From Candidatus Poribacteria bacterium (GTDB lineage Bacteria; Poribacteria; WGA-4E; WGA-3G): a stretch of DNA of 64,000 nt. A program made the translations under genes and the position numbers. Where the stretch lies: assembly GCA_958295945.1 (NCBI GenBank), contig OY282386.1, forward strand, positions 4,582,204 through 4,646,203, given 5' to 3'. The notes under the pieces were generated by a model. That model was given only the letters and a program-made list of their open reading frames with translations, was not told the DNA's origin and did not search any database. Positions 8,093-16,545 of this stretch are shown piece by piece (position 1 is the first letter of the stretch; each line of letters opens with the position of its first letter).

Positions 8093-9145
8093 TCATGGAA
8101 TAAGACACACCTTCCCAAAGTTCTTACGAGATTCCAGCAACTGATGAGCATCAGCTGCTCGTTCTAATGGGAGTGTCCGATCAATTATAGGCACTAACAA
8201 TCCCAACTCTGCAAGACGAACAAGTTTTCTAAGTTCTTTAGGCGTGCCTAACGCAGAACCCATGAGAGTGAGTTGTTTCTGATACATCTTACGGATATTG
8301 ATTTCCCCAATGTTCCCCGTTGTTACACCACACGAAACAAGCCGACCGTTTTTTGCAAGACTGCTGATACTCTTATCCCAAGTCGCAGCACCGACATGCT
8401 CTAAAACAACATCCACACCACGTCCATTTGTCTCCTCAAGTATAACTTCAGAGAAGTCGATATCTTTGTAGTTAATGGTAACATCGGCACCATGTTCTTT
8501 TGCACGTGCTAACTTTTCATCTGTGCTTGCTGTAGCAAAGATGCGCGCCCCAACAAGTTTAGCGATTTGTAGTCCCGCACTCCCGACACTACCACCCGCA
8601 CCGAGTATCAGAACATCTTCACCTGCACGGAGTTGTGCACGTGTGATGAGCATGTGCCATGCAGTAAGGTAAGCAATCGGCAAAGCAGATGCTTCAACGT
8701 AAGATAACGTTTCTGCTATCCAAATCGCATTCTTAGCAGGTGCTTTGACATACTCAGCATAACCACCATCAGTCTGGAAACCGAGAAGTTGTTGGGTGTC
8801 ACATAGGTTTTCATAACCGTTGATGCAGTCATGACAGATACCGCAGGGAATACAAGGTGCAAGAAGCACACGATTTCCGATAGCAAGGTCTGGGTGTTCA
8901 CCAGATATTTCGACTATTTCTCCTGCAATATCAGAACCTAATATATGAGGGGCACTCGTTTCTTCAAGTTTCTGCTTTATCTCAGGACGGTCGTACCGTG
9001 CGTGAATATCAAGATAGTTGACTGCACAGGATTTGACTTTGATGAGGATTTCATCAGGACCAAGGATAGGTGCGGTGACATCTTGATATTCTAATACCTC
9101 AATACCACCTTGTTCCGAAAACGCAACTGCTTTCATTCTCATCAT
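8093..9145 (-). CDS. Zinc-type medium-chain dehydrogenase/reductase (quinone-oxidoreductase-like)
   Basis: The 350-residue protein has a GroES-like N-terminal domain and a Rossmann domain with GAGGSVGSAGLQ for NAD(P)H. The structural-zinc lobe is intact (CGICHDC plus C115). The catalytic-zinc positions are altered: N43 replaces the usual cysteine and S71 replaces the His of the GHE motif. This resembles quinone-oxidoreductase or enoyl-reductase branches that work without catalytic zinc. Substrate unknown. Its ATG overlaps the stop of the alarmone synthetase gene by four bases, so it is the last gene of a three-gene operon. Confidence 0.88.
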   Translation of the reverse strand: MMRMKAVAFSEQGGIEVLEYQDVTAPILGPDEILIKVKSCAVNYLDIHARYDRPEIKQKLEETSAPHILGSDIAGEIVEISGEHPDLAIGNRVLLAPCIPCGICHDCINGYENLCDTQQLLGFQTDGGYAEYVKAPAKNAIWIAETLSYVEASALPIAYLTAWHMLITRAQLRAGEDVLILGAGGSVGSAGLQIAKLVGARIFATASTDEKLARAKEHGADVTINYKDIDFSEVILEETNGRGVDVVLEHVGAATWDKSISSLAKNGRLVSCGVTTGNIGEINIRKMYQKQLTLMGSALGTPKELRKLVRLAELGLLVPIIDRTLPLERAADAHQLLESRKNFGKVCLIP

Positions 9146-9816
9146 TTTTCCGTTGAATCAGAATAGGTGCGCCAGATTGAATCTGCAAGTCGACTTCCAG
9201 CACCGACCAACCGTGCTAAAACTCCAATCTGTTCTTTCCAAAACACACTATTAGTAGGTATTGGATAGTTGACCAAATGATCAATTTCACCCCATACCTC
9301 CTCAAAAAGCGTTCTGAACTGAATTTCGCAAGAAACAGGTGAATTCTCTCTGGGTTTTATAACATAGTGAATACTGGTGTATAAGCTTTCTTTTACTTCA
9401 ACGTTCAAACCGAGAGATGCAAAGAATTCTTGTGATTCCGGATCCCAAGTATAGGCTTTCGGTTGTTCATAAAGTATCCAATCTTGAATACTCAATTTTT
9501 GGTTTATTACTGAGTGAATCAGTGTGAATTGGGATTGATACAAATGAAGTACTCGGACACCAGCGATATCAGTAATTCTATCAAAGATGTTTTCTGGTGT
9601 AATAGGGTTTTCGTCCGTTGATTTACGTTGTATTTTCTCACGAAGGTGTTCCAAATCCTTCATGCGACTTTTTACCGAATGTACAATTTGGGGTGATTGG
9701 ATTAGGTCCGGATGTGTTTCAAAGAATCTAACTGTGCTCTCGCGAAAGAGATCTATTTCATGGAATTTAATTTGGACTTGTCCTATAATAGCTTCCATAC
9801 TTGCTTCATCAACCAT
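9142..9816 (-). CDS. RelA/SpoT-domain small alarmone synthetase
   Basis: The 224-residue protein consists of a single nucleotidyltransferase domain of the (p)ppGpp synthetase family with no HD hydrolase, TGS or ACT domain. Visible motifs are HSVKSRMKDLEHL, the metal-binding DIAGVRV (D83), YTSIHYVI, and CEIQFRT with E177 and H180 (GEIDH). These are the catalytic features of an active synthetase, which moves pyrophosphate from ATP to GDP/GTP or another acceptor. The start is ATG 9816, inside a TGATG overlap with the ParA stop, so the two are translationally coupled. Housekeeping SAS or a toxic variant cannot be told apart from sequence alone. Confidence 0.85.
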   Translation of the reverse strand: MVDEASMEAIIGQVQIKFHEIDLFRESTVRFFETHPDLIQSPQIVHSVKSRMKDLEHLREKIQRKSTDENPITPENIFDRITDIAGVRVLHLYQSQFTLIHSVINQKLSIQDWILYEQPKAYTWDPESQEFFASLGLNVEVKESLYTSIHYVIKPRENSPVSCEIQFRTLFEEVWGEIDHLVNYPIPTNSVFWKEQIGVLARLVGAGSRLADSIWRTYSDSTEK

Positions 9817-10922
9817 CAATCGACCTCCAGTTGTTCCAGGCGCGTCAAGAGGTCTTTAGCAAAAATATGGAAAGGTAATTGAGTGTCTTTATATCGCTGT
9901 CTGTTTCCTGAAATAGTGCTTTTATCGGCTTTCTCCAATTCTTCACAATCTGGAACTTCCCACATTGGTCTTCTATATTTTTGTGCCATAGTCGGAAGTG
10001 TTGAATAAGAATGCATAATTGCCGTTTCACCGATAGGATCTTCTAATTGTGCAGGACTAAGATGTTTTCTATGATCATGATCAATATAATCTTGAATTGT
10101 GGTGGGAATCTGCTTTGCGTAGTGTTGATGCGCTTGGGACAAATTCCAAGTTCCCTGTCCCGCGTATCGTCTTGCGTTGAATATAGTGAAACCAAGAAAA
10201 CTAACAAAATTCTTAGGGAAATAACTTAACTTTATATCTGAGAGTAAAGTATGAATTGTATCAAAGTCACGTTTCCAATTCTTTAGTGATTTACCAATAT
10301 TTTGTATACCATATAGTGAAAACATATCCGGCATACAAGGAATCAGAAAACCGTCTACAGTGGATATGATGACTTTATTCAGAATCCCAAGACTTGGTGA
10401 TGTATCAATTACAACATAGTCATAGGAATAATTATTCGCATACAGTTCACAAAAATTTCGGATTTGAGTTACAGTCCGAATTGCTAATGGGTCCCCACCA
10501 TAAACATCGTTCCATCGGCTTGCAATTCTGTCTTCATAAGTATGTATGGAAAGTCTTCCCGGAATCATTCCTAAGTTATCGTGTAACTTAAGTGGTTTTG
10601 AAAGGGATTTCGGCACATCTGTTCCATCCTCAGTAGGTTTTAAAAGAAAATGGATGGAACGCACATCCCGTGCGATTTCCTCAAACTCACTAAGAGGTTT
10701 TTCATCACGTGCTTGAGCAAAGTCATCAATAAATTCCTCTTCAGTTTGCCAGATGTTATGCAATTCTTCTGGATCCAAACCAAATAATGTCAAATTTGAT
10801 TGCGGGTCTAAATCAACAAGTAGTGTTTTATAACCCAACTCAGCGAGTGCGTACCCAAGGTGGTACGTCAGAGTTGTTTTACCGACACCTCCTTTATTGT
10901 TAAATACTGCGATTGATTTCAT
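9816..10922 (-). CDS. ParA/Soj-type MinD-like ATPase
   Basis: The 368-residue protein has the deviant Walker A motif KGGVGKTT at residues 10-17, Walker A' VDLDPQSN near 37-43, and Walker B YVVIDTSPSLG near 170. This is the ParA group that segregates DNA or positions protein cargo. It is longer than a typical Soj (about 250), with insertions around residues 55-110 and a C-terminal extension. No ParB or parS-like gene is adjacent. Instead, the next gene is an alarmone synthetase whose start overlaps this stop codon. It heads the operon; the upstream 158 bases are AT-rich with no clear promoter. Confidence 0.88.
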   Translation of the reverse strand: MKSIAVFNNKGGVGKTTLTYHLGYALAELGYKTLLVDLDPQSNLTLFGLDPEELHNIWQTEEEFIDDFAQARDEKPLSEFEEIARDVRSIHFLLKPTEDGTDVPKSLSKPLKLHDNLGMIPGRLSIHTYEDRIASRWNDVYGGDPLAIRTVTQIRNFCELYANNYSYDYVVIDTSPSLGILNKVIISTVDGFLIPCMPDMFSLYGIQNIGKSLKNWKRDFDTIHTLLSDIKLSYFPKNFVSFLGFTIFNARRYAGQGTWNLSQAHQHYAKQIPTTIQDYIDHDHRKHLSPAQLEDPIGETAIMHSYSTLPTMAQKYRRPMWEVPDCEELEKADKSTISGNRQRYKDTQLPFHIFAKDLLTRLEQLEVD

Positions 10923-11080
10923 GTTTGTTCCTCCTTATCAATTGAAAGATAATACTAAGGAAACCTATACGATATAATGAAGCAAGCAAACCTGAAGGAA
11001 TTCTCCATTAATATTATTACATTATTTTGCTAGAATGACAAAGATATTATCTTATGAAAGAAAATACAATACAAGTGTAT

Positions 11081-11905
11081 TTAACCGTACGCACCGCTAT
11101 TGAGAAATCCTAATAATCTACGTAGTCTTGGGTTTGCATCCTTATAGACTGATTCCGGCATTACGTAATTCATAAACGGTTTGTATTTATGTCCTACCAG
11201 ACGGCGTGCATAGGTAATCTGTGTAATATATCGAGTGCGTTGACTCTGATTCGGCCCACCACGGTGCCACACTTGATTGTTGAACATTATGACACTTCCT
11301 GCTTTACCGAGATTATATTTGACTTTATCTTCCCATTTTGTTCCATCCATTGGGTTTGAGGGTGATGCACCAAACAGGTGAGAACCGGGTATAACTTCTG
11401 TTCCACCATGTTCAATCTCAGTGACATCAGTTAGATAGTAATTGGCAGTAAATAAGATGACAGGAAGACGAACATTCGTTGGGGGTTCACCATCAGTAAC
11501 AATATAGTGTGGTGAGTCGTCTTGGTGCCAAGAAGTAATGCCACCCCCAGGACGTGTTTGGAAGGAATTGTTGTGAATAATATGACATTCTCCAGGAATC
11601 AGGGCTTCAGCAAATGATACAATTGGTTCAATGTCAAACAACCTTAGGTTTGCTTTACTATGTTCGAACATACGATGCGAAAGATGCATCGTAGATTCCA
11701 TATTTCCACTGTTTAGTCCATTTGGATTGTTTTCAAGTGCCCAATCTAAATCCTCTCTGAGTTCTGCACAGTGGTCCGGTGTTAACACGTTCTGAAGGAA
11801 AAGGCATCCGTCACGGTTGAAGGTATCTACCCATTCCTGAATTTCTTCTTGGCTAACAACTTGCTCAGATAAGTACGTTGTCTTTTCTACTTTGTCATTT
11901 TCCAT
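11081..11905 (-). CDS. Phytanoyl-CoA dioxygenase (PhyH)-family protein
   Basis: An iron(II)/2-oxoglutarate oxygenase of 274 residues. The triad is H127 and D129 (SWHQDDS) and H214 (QVWHRGGPNQ), with a nearby arginine (RTRYI) for 2-oxoglutarate. VIPGSH marks the strand before the distal histidine. The product differs clearly from the other three PhyH proteins, so it is unlikely to be a recent duplicate. It stands alone on the minus strand between the ParA operon and the DUF350 gene. Substrate unknown. Confidence 0.87.
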   Translation of the reverse strand: MENDKVEKTTYLSEQVVSQEEIQEWVDTFNRDGCLFLQNVLTPDHCAELREDLDWALENNPNGLNSGNMESTMHLSHRMFEHSKANLRLFDIEPIVSFAEALIPGECHIIHNNSFQTRPGGGITSWHQDDSPHYIVTDGEPPTNVRLPVILFTANYYLTDVTEIEHGGTEVIPGSHLFGASPSNPMDGTKWEDKVKYNLGKAGSVIMFNNQVWHRGGPNQSQRTRYITQITYARRLVGHKYKPFMNYVMPESVYKDANPRLRRLLGFLNSGAYG

Positions 11906-11986
11906 AGTTTTGCTTGATTGAAAGAAGAATGATAATACCTAATATTCTAAGAATCACTTGAACTTTCGCCGCAGTCTTGTGTATTA

Positions 11987-12041
11987 TAGGAGCGATCTCG
12001 GAATCGTGTGAATGGTTTCTGTGATTCCGAATTCACTCCTA
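11987..12041. repeat. Long imperfect hairpin of the TAGGAGCGAT repeat family
   Basis: The arms TAGGAGCGATCTCGGAATC and GATTCCGAATTCACTCCTA fold back on each other around a 17-base loop. The arm sequence recurs elsewhere in the window (17846, 23181, 31760, 39370). It lies just upstream of the PhyH start at 11905 on that strand and after the DUF350 stop. Confidence 0.6.
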
Positions 12042-12072
12042 AATCAATAATTAGTGTTAAAAATTGGGTCTG

Positions 12073-12414
12073 TTAACCCATTGCAGCAGCAACAATAATA
12101 CCGAGTGACACAAGGACACCCGCAACTGCTATCCCTGCGGCAACGTTGTTATCTTCGGCAATTTGCCTGTTTAGATCATACGGGGTTGCTAAATCAAAGA
12201 CTTTGTAACCCACCATTAATATGATTAATCCTACAATACTAAAGACGGCTACTAAAATAATGTCTCTTGAAATCATTTTCCAAGGGAACATTGAGGGATC
12301 AGCAGGGGCATCACCTTCATCTTGTGCATTCGCTGTGGTTACAAATACAGCAAAAACACAGAGGGATACCATAACTAAACAGAGTGTTATTGAGACAATT
12401 CTCTTCGCTAACAT
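12073..12414 (-). CDS. DUF350-family membrane protein with signal peptide
   Basis: The 113-residue protein begins with a cleavable-looking signal peptide (about 1-30, ending ANA), then a short acidic linker. Two membrane helices follow (about 51-73 and 90-112) around the DUF350-type segment KVFDLATPYDLNRQIAEDNNVAAGI. DUF350 proteins are small inner-membrane proteins of unknown role, often next to phage-shock or stress genes. A signal peptide ahead of a single DUF350 unit is not what I would expect. It follows the 1322-residue protein gene by 122 bases and may be a separate transcript. Confidence 0.75.
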   Translation of the reverse strand: MLAKRIVSITLCLVMVSLCVFAVFVTTANAQDEGDAPADPSMFPWKMISRDIILVAVFSIVGLIILMVGYKVFDLATPYDLNRQIAEDNNVAAGIAVAGVLVSLGIIVAAAMG

Positions 12415-12536
12415 GACTCCTCCTATACGACATAGATGTCTACTATTATTAAAAGTATAGTTTAGGGTTTAGGTCGTTATTTCGTTATTCATTCATTTTT
12501 CCTACAACAATTGATACTATATAGGATTAGGTTAAT

Positions 12537-15500
12537 TTATTCAACATGTTTTAAAAGCTGAAACTGCATCTCTTCAGTGATGTGAACCTGTTTAATAAGG
12601 ATAGCGTCTTTTTCAGGTATGTAACACCATCCAGATGTAATTTCTTCAAGTGATTCAACTTCTGGTATATCTATAGCAGAATCGTCTTTATCACTACCAC
12701 TCTCTGCGCTTTGTGAACGGATGAGTGAAGGAGTTTGTTCATATCCCGTAATTAGTGTATGGCTTACTTCGTTTTCTGCGTAATTCAGTGCCCACTTTAA
12801 TTCACCAGAACGAGAAACGGTCAAGCTTTTTGGAGTTGCACCGGAACTCAGATGGATTGAACCTGTGATTGCTGTCTTCACACCTGGGTCAAGTCCACTA
12901 AGTGTATAGACATTTACCATGATGTCCTCTGGATTGAGGTGTGGACCTTTACCTTCTGTACAGAAACCATAGAATCCATCAGGATAAGTTCCCTTCAAAT
13001 CACCATCTTCCCACTGCTGATACATTGCACTCACAGTGATGCCTTCCGCAACCTGCCGCCACTTGTCTTCACGTACATATTGATTGAGACGCTGCAAATA
13101 GTAGGCATACACTAAACCGTTCCATTGAACTGGCACACCAAGCCAGGAATGTGTGTAGAATGTAGTGCCAAAAACAGGGATAGAAGCAAACTGCATACCG
13201 GGTCGGTCAGGCAGATGCCAATGATATAGAAATGGTAAACCTGTCTCAGCCCAATATTCTGCCTTTTTCAAATAGGTTTTGTTTCCCATGATTTCATGTG
13301 CTTCTACATAAGCACCGATTGCATAAGCTGCAGCAAGAATATCGGGTTCATAGAGTGGACATTCCCATACTTGAGCCCCGCGTGGCACAGAAAAACGATC
13401 CATATAAGAAAGTGCTTTTTTACCTGCTTCAAGTGATGCTTTGTTTCCTGTTATGCGTGCGTGCTTTAAAAGTTTGAAGGCATTTGCAGCACAAGTACCG
13501 AGAACAACATCACCCGTTTTTCCAAGGCTTTGTGTTTTCTCAGAGGACGGTTGAAATCCCCAACTACCGTCATCAGATTGAGACGCAATTATCGGCTGCA
13601 GCTCAGCTTCATAAGAACCGAGAGCAGCGTCTAAGTGACCATAGTAGAAAGGAAATTCTCCACTTAGAATGTGGCACGAACCGCGGACAGCTAATCCACC
13701 TGCCCCAACATCTCCAACGGTCTTTTCCGCAATCTCCTTGACACGTTCCTTAACTTCATCAGATTTTGTGACGAGATAATCATACCAAAGTAGGGTAGCA
13801 AAACCAGGTTCATTTTGCGAATTCCAATCAACACAGTGTCTGGATTGCCTGTTCTCCGCGTCCCAGACAGTGTGCATAAAACCGTGGCGTGAGAGCATGA
13901 CTTCTTCTTCATCACTACGAGGAGGTTCCAAAGCTTTCGGAGTGCCATAGACAGATGTCCAATGAGAGATCGCTTCTAAAATAGTCGCATTACCATCCGC
14001 TAAAAGTTCACAATCCAATGTGATTTCACGTTCAGGAGTGAGTTGATAAGCATTTTTGGCAGTCAATGTGTTTTCTTCAACCCAATCGGGTATGGTCGGA
14101 AGGAAAAGTGCCATCAAGTGATTTCTCTCTTCATGATGCCAATTGGGTGATGCAAACACAGCAGATACATTTTGTGCATTCCCATCCCAACTTTGCAGAG
14201 GATTCCACATAATACCAACAACAGATTTCTGAATCTCAACCGCCATCATAGGGATTGTAATTTTATATGGATGTGGGACAAGTCTGTTATTGAGAGGCGG
14301 GGCAGCATCACGCGTATTTGATGAAGGTTCGTCACCTTCAAGGTATTCTAAGCCTGGGAAAAGGGCGGCTGTTTTCTTTTCACGGGAACTCTTGTGACCA
14401 GCATAAATTTCTAAACCGCGAAACGCAAGAAGCTCACGGTCCTTGTCAACAGTTAAACGATATGTCGTCTTAACTCGCTTTGTATCTTCGGTAAGGTTAA
14501 GCACTAACTGAAGTTTCCAATTGACACCATCCACATCCTTATGTTCACCTGTTAGATACACGATGGATTCACCAAGACTGTTTCCTGCTAATTGGACATT
14601 ATCAGGTACAAAGTCTATGTTATGAATAGTATCATTAGAACGGTATGTTACCTGTGCAACCGTTTTTGAAGTTGCAACCTGCTGATAGGTGCTTCCCTTT
14701 GCAACGAAAATGGCAAAATATTCATAACCTTGTAGCGTAATCTCATGCGTATCTGTTCTACCTTTTGATTTGCGTGTGCTTTTTTGTGGTTGTGAACCGT
14801 TGTGAACCAGAATCATACGTAAATGTTTGTTACCTATTATCAGATGGTGCTCATGCAAAAATGTATGGAGTTCAGAGTCGACCTGAGTATCAAGTTTAGG
14901 CAATGCCGGTCGAATTTTTACGACCCCTTTCATTTGCCCTTTTCCTTTAACAAATCGTGACTTGAGCGAGACTGTGAAATTAATCGTAGTAGGACGCGAC
15001 ACGCCACGCGCATACCATACAAAAGTTGTTGTATCACCAACTGCAAGTGTCTTCAGGTTATGTGCTGAACGTCCGCGCCTTAGTTTTACATCACCTATGG
15101 TTAGTCTTGCCTTATTCCCTTTGGCGAGAGGTCCTGTTCCAACATTTTTGATAGTACATTGGACCTCAAATGCTTCACCTGTAGCAACTACCGCCGCAGT
15201 TGCACCAACACTCACAATTTCTAATTTCGGTAGTGATGCATATAGTGTCAACGCAATCGGTTCGTTGTCCAATTGATTATGTATTTCTGAAGCAATATCT
15301 TGAGAAGGCGTGAAATCATCGCGATTAATATCAAAGATAGCAGTCTGGTTTTCTGGGTACTTCGCAATTGCAATACCACACTGTATTTCTTGCCGTAACA
15401 CAGGTGGATCTTCAGTTGAAGCATCTTGTGTCCGGTTCAGTTTCAGAAGTTGTGGATGTCCCCATAATGCCCATGCGTAGCTGCTATTCCCTTCAACGTT

Positions 15501-16505
15501 ACAGTGTGTTATAAAAACGATGTCCACTTGATTCCCAGCGAATCGTGTTAAATCCACACCGTTCTGTGTCCAGTGGCATTCAGTTGAAACACCTTCAAAA
15601 CAGTGTTCACCAGAAATTTCAATACAAAACTTGACACCGCCAGGTTGTCTTTCAGCATCGTCAAATACCACACCGTCTCTGAGACCGGTATAGAAATGCA
15701 GGAAGAGCGTTTCGTTTTCTTTGACTGTAGGAAGATCAAGTTTATAGGCTATTCGTGATGGTTCGGTTGATAATGGGTGTTCAAAGAGAGCAGGTTTTGA
15801 AACGCCACCGGAAATATCTGACATACTTGCAGAAATTTGTTCAGCACCAGAAGATTCGCTCTCATCAAACATAGCAACGAAATCATATAACTCTTCACTT
15901 TCACCAAACGAATAGGGACGAATAGTATCAGTTGGAACAGGGGTTTCTTCAACTTCTGATGATTCTTGTTCTTCGGGGGTTGTTTCTTCTTCTGGAGTCT
16001 CATCAGTATCAGATTGATCTTCTGTCCCTGACAATACTTCAACTGAAGGGAGTTCTGGATCTACTTGAGTTTCTTGTTCTTCAGTTTTCCCTTCCTCTTC
16101 AGAACTATCATCAGATTCAGATTGTCCCTCTATTGTCGGCGGGTCTTCTTCTGAAGTCTCATCAGTTACTTCATTTTTTTCTGATTCAGAAACATCATCT
16201 TGATCAGTTTCAATCTCAACTTCAGGAATGGTCTGTTCTTCAGAAGTTTCTTCAGAATCAGGTGTTGCGTCTTCATCCTCTTCTGTCTGTTCAGGTGGCG
16301 TATCCTCTGCCGAGTCAGATGAATCAGTTTCGTTATCATTTTGGGTGTCCTGAGGATGTTCCTCTTCCACAGGTTCTGTAGAATCTGGATCGGGAGTGTC
16401 ATTTTGATGTTCAGACTCTGGTTGGTCTGGTTCAATTCCCTCCTCATCATTGTGTGTATCTTCTTCCATTTTTCCAATTAAAAGATGATGGAAAAACGTC
16501 ATCAT
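12537..16505 (-). CDS. Very large acidic multidomain protein: disordered N-terminus, galactose-binding-like and CARDB-like domains, C-terminal alpha/alpha toroid
   Basis: The 1322-residue protein has four recognisable zones. Residues about 10-210 are low-complexity and dominated by Glu, Asp, Ser, Thr, Pro and Gln. About 230-370 resembles a carbohydrate- or galactose-binding beta-sandwich. About 430-540 is CARDB-like (adhesion-type), with FEVQCTIKNVGTGPL. The C-terminal third looks like a (alpha/alpha)6 glycoside-hydrolase-type toroid (GSWGFQPSS, TCAANAFKLL, AAAYAIGAYVEA). No signal peptide is seen. ATG 16505 is chosen because AGAGGAG lies just upstream. It follows GH172 by 40 bases, so the pair probably acts together on a glycan. 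The exact enzymatic role is unknown. Confidence 0.8.
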   Translation of the reverse strand: MMTFFHHLLIGKMEEDTHNDEEGIEPDQPESEHQNDTPDPDSTEPVEEEHPQDTQNDNETDSSDSAEDTPPEQTEEDEDATPDSEETSEEQTIPEVEIETDQDDVSESEKNEVTDETSEEDPPTIEGQSESDDSSEEEGKTEEQETQVDPELPSVEVLSGTEDQSDTDETPEEETTPEEQESSEVEETPVPTDTIRPYSFGESEELYDFVAMFDESESSGAEQISASMSDISGGVSKPALFEHPLSTEPSRIAYKLDLPTVKENETLFLHFYTGLRDGVVFDDAERQPGGVKFCIEISGEHCFEGVSTECHWTQNGVDLTRFAGNQVDIVFITHCNVEGNSSYAWALWGHPQLLKLNRTQDASTEDPPVLRQEIQCGIAIAKYPENQTAIFDINRDDFTPSQDIASEIHNQLDNEPIALTLYASLPKLEIVSVGATAAVVATGEAFEVQCTIKNVGTGPLAKGNKARLTIGDVKLRRGRSAHNLKTLAVGDTTTFVWYARGVSRPTTINFTVSLKSRFVKGKGQMKGVVKIRPALPKLDTQVDSELHTFLHEHHLIIGNKHLRMILVHNGSQPQKSTRKSKGRTDTHEITLQGYEYFAIFVAKGSTYQQVATSKTVAQVTYRSNDTIHNIDFVPDNVQLAGNSLGESIVYLTGEHKDVDGVNWKLQLVLNLTEDTKRVKTTYRLTVDKDRELLAFRGLEIYAGHKSSREKKTAALFPGLEYLEGDEPSSNTRDAAPPLNNRLVPHPYKITIPMMAVEIQKSVVGIMWNPLQSWDGNAQNVSAVFASPNWHHEERNHLMALFLPTIPDWVEENTLTAKNAYQLTPEREITLDCELLADGNATILEAISHWTSVYGTPKALEPPRSDEEEVMLSRHGFMHTVWDAENRQSRHCVDWNSQNEPGFATLLWYDYLVTKSDEVKERVKEIAEKTVGDVGAGGLAVRGSCHILSGEFPFYYGHLDAALGSYEAELQPIIASQSDDGSWGFQPSSEKTQSLGKTGDVVLGTCAANAFKLLKHARITGNKASLEAGKKALSYMDRFSVPRGAQVWECPLYEPDILAAAYAIGAYVEAHEIMGNKTYLKKAEYWAETGLPFLYHWHLPDRPGMQFASIPVFGTTFYTHSWLGVPVQWNGLVYAYYLQRLNQYVREDKWRQVAEGITVSAMYQQWEDGDLKGTYPDGFYGFCTEGKGPHLNPEDIMVNVYTLSGLDPGVKTAITGSIHLSSGATPKSLTVSRSGELKWALNYAENEVSHTLITGYEQTPSLIRSQSAESGSDKDDSAIDIPEVESLEEITSGWCYIPEKDAILIKQVHITEEMQFQLLKHVE

Positions 16506-16545
16506 ATTTCTTTCTCCTCTGGTCAATTGTTGGCAAGAATAAGTC

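Noticed and set aside
9142-9816. Classical toxSAS toxin-antitoxin pair
   Set aside because: The neighbour is a 368-residue ParA ATPase rather than a small antitoxin or zinc-binding/HigB-like partner, so the label is not supported by sequence alone.
15932-16381. Open frame of 149 codons opposite the acidic N-terminus
   Set aside because: Leu/Gln-rich translation is the mirror of the Glu/Asp/Ser-rich low-complexity coding region; no start signals.
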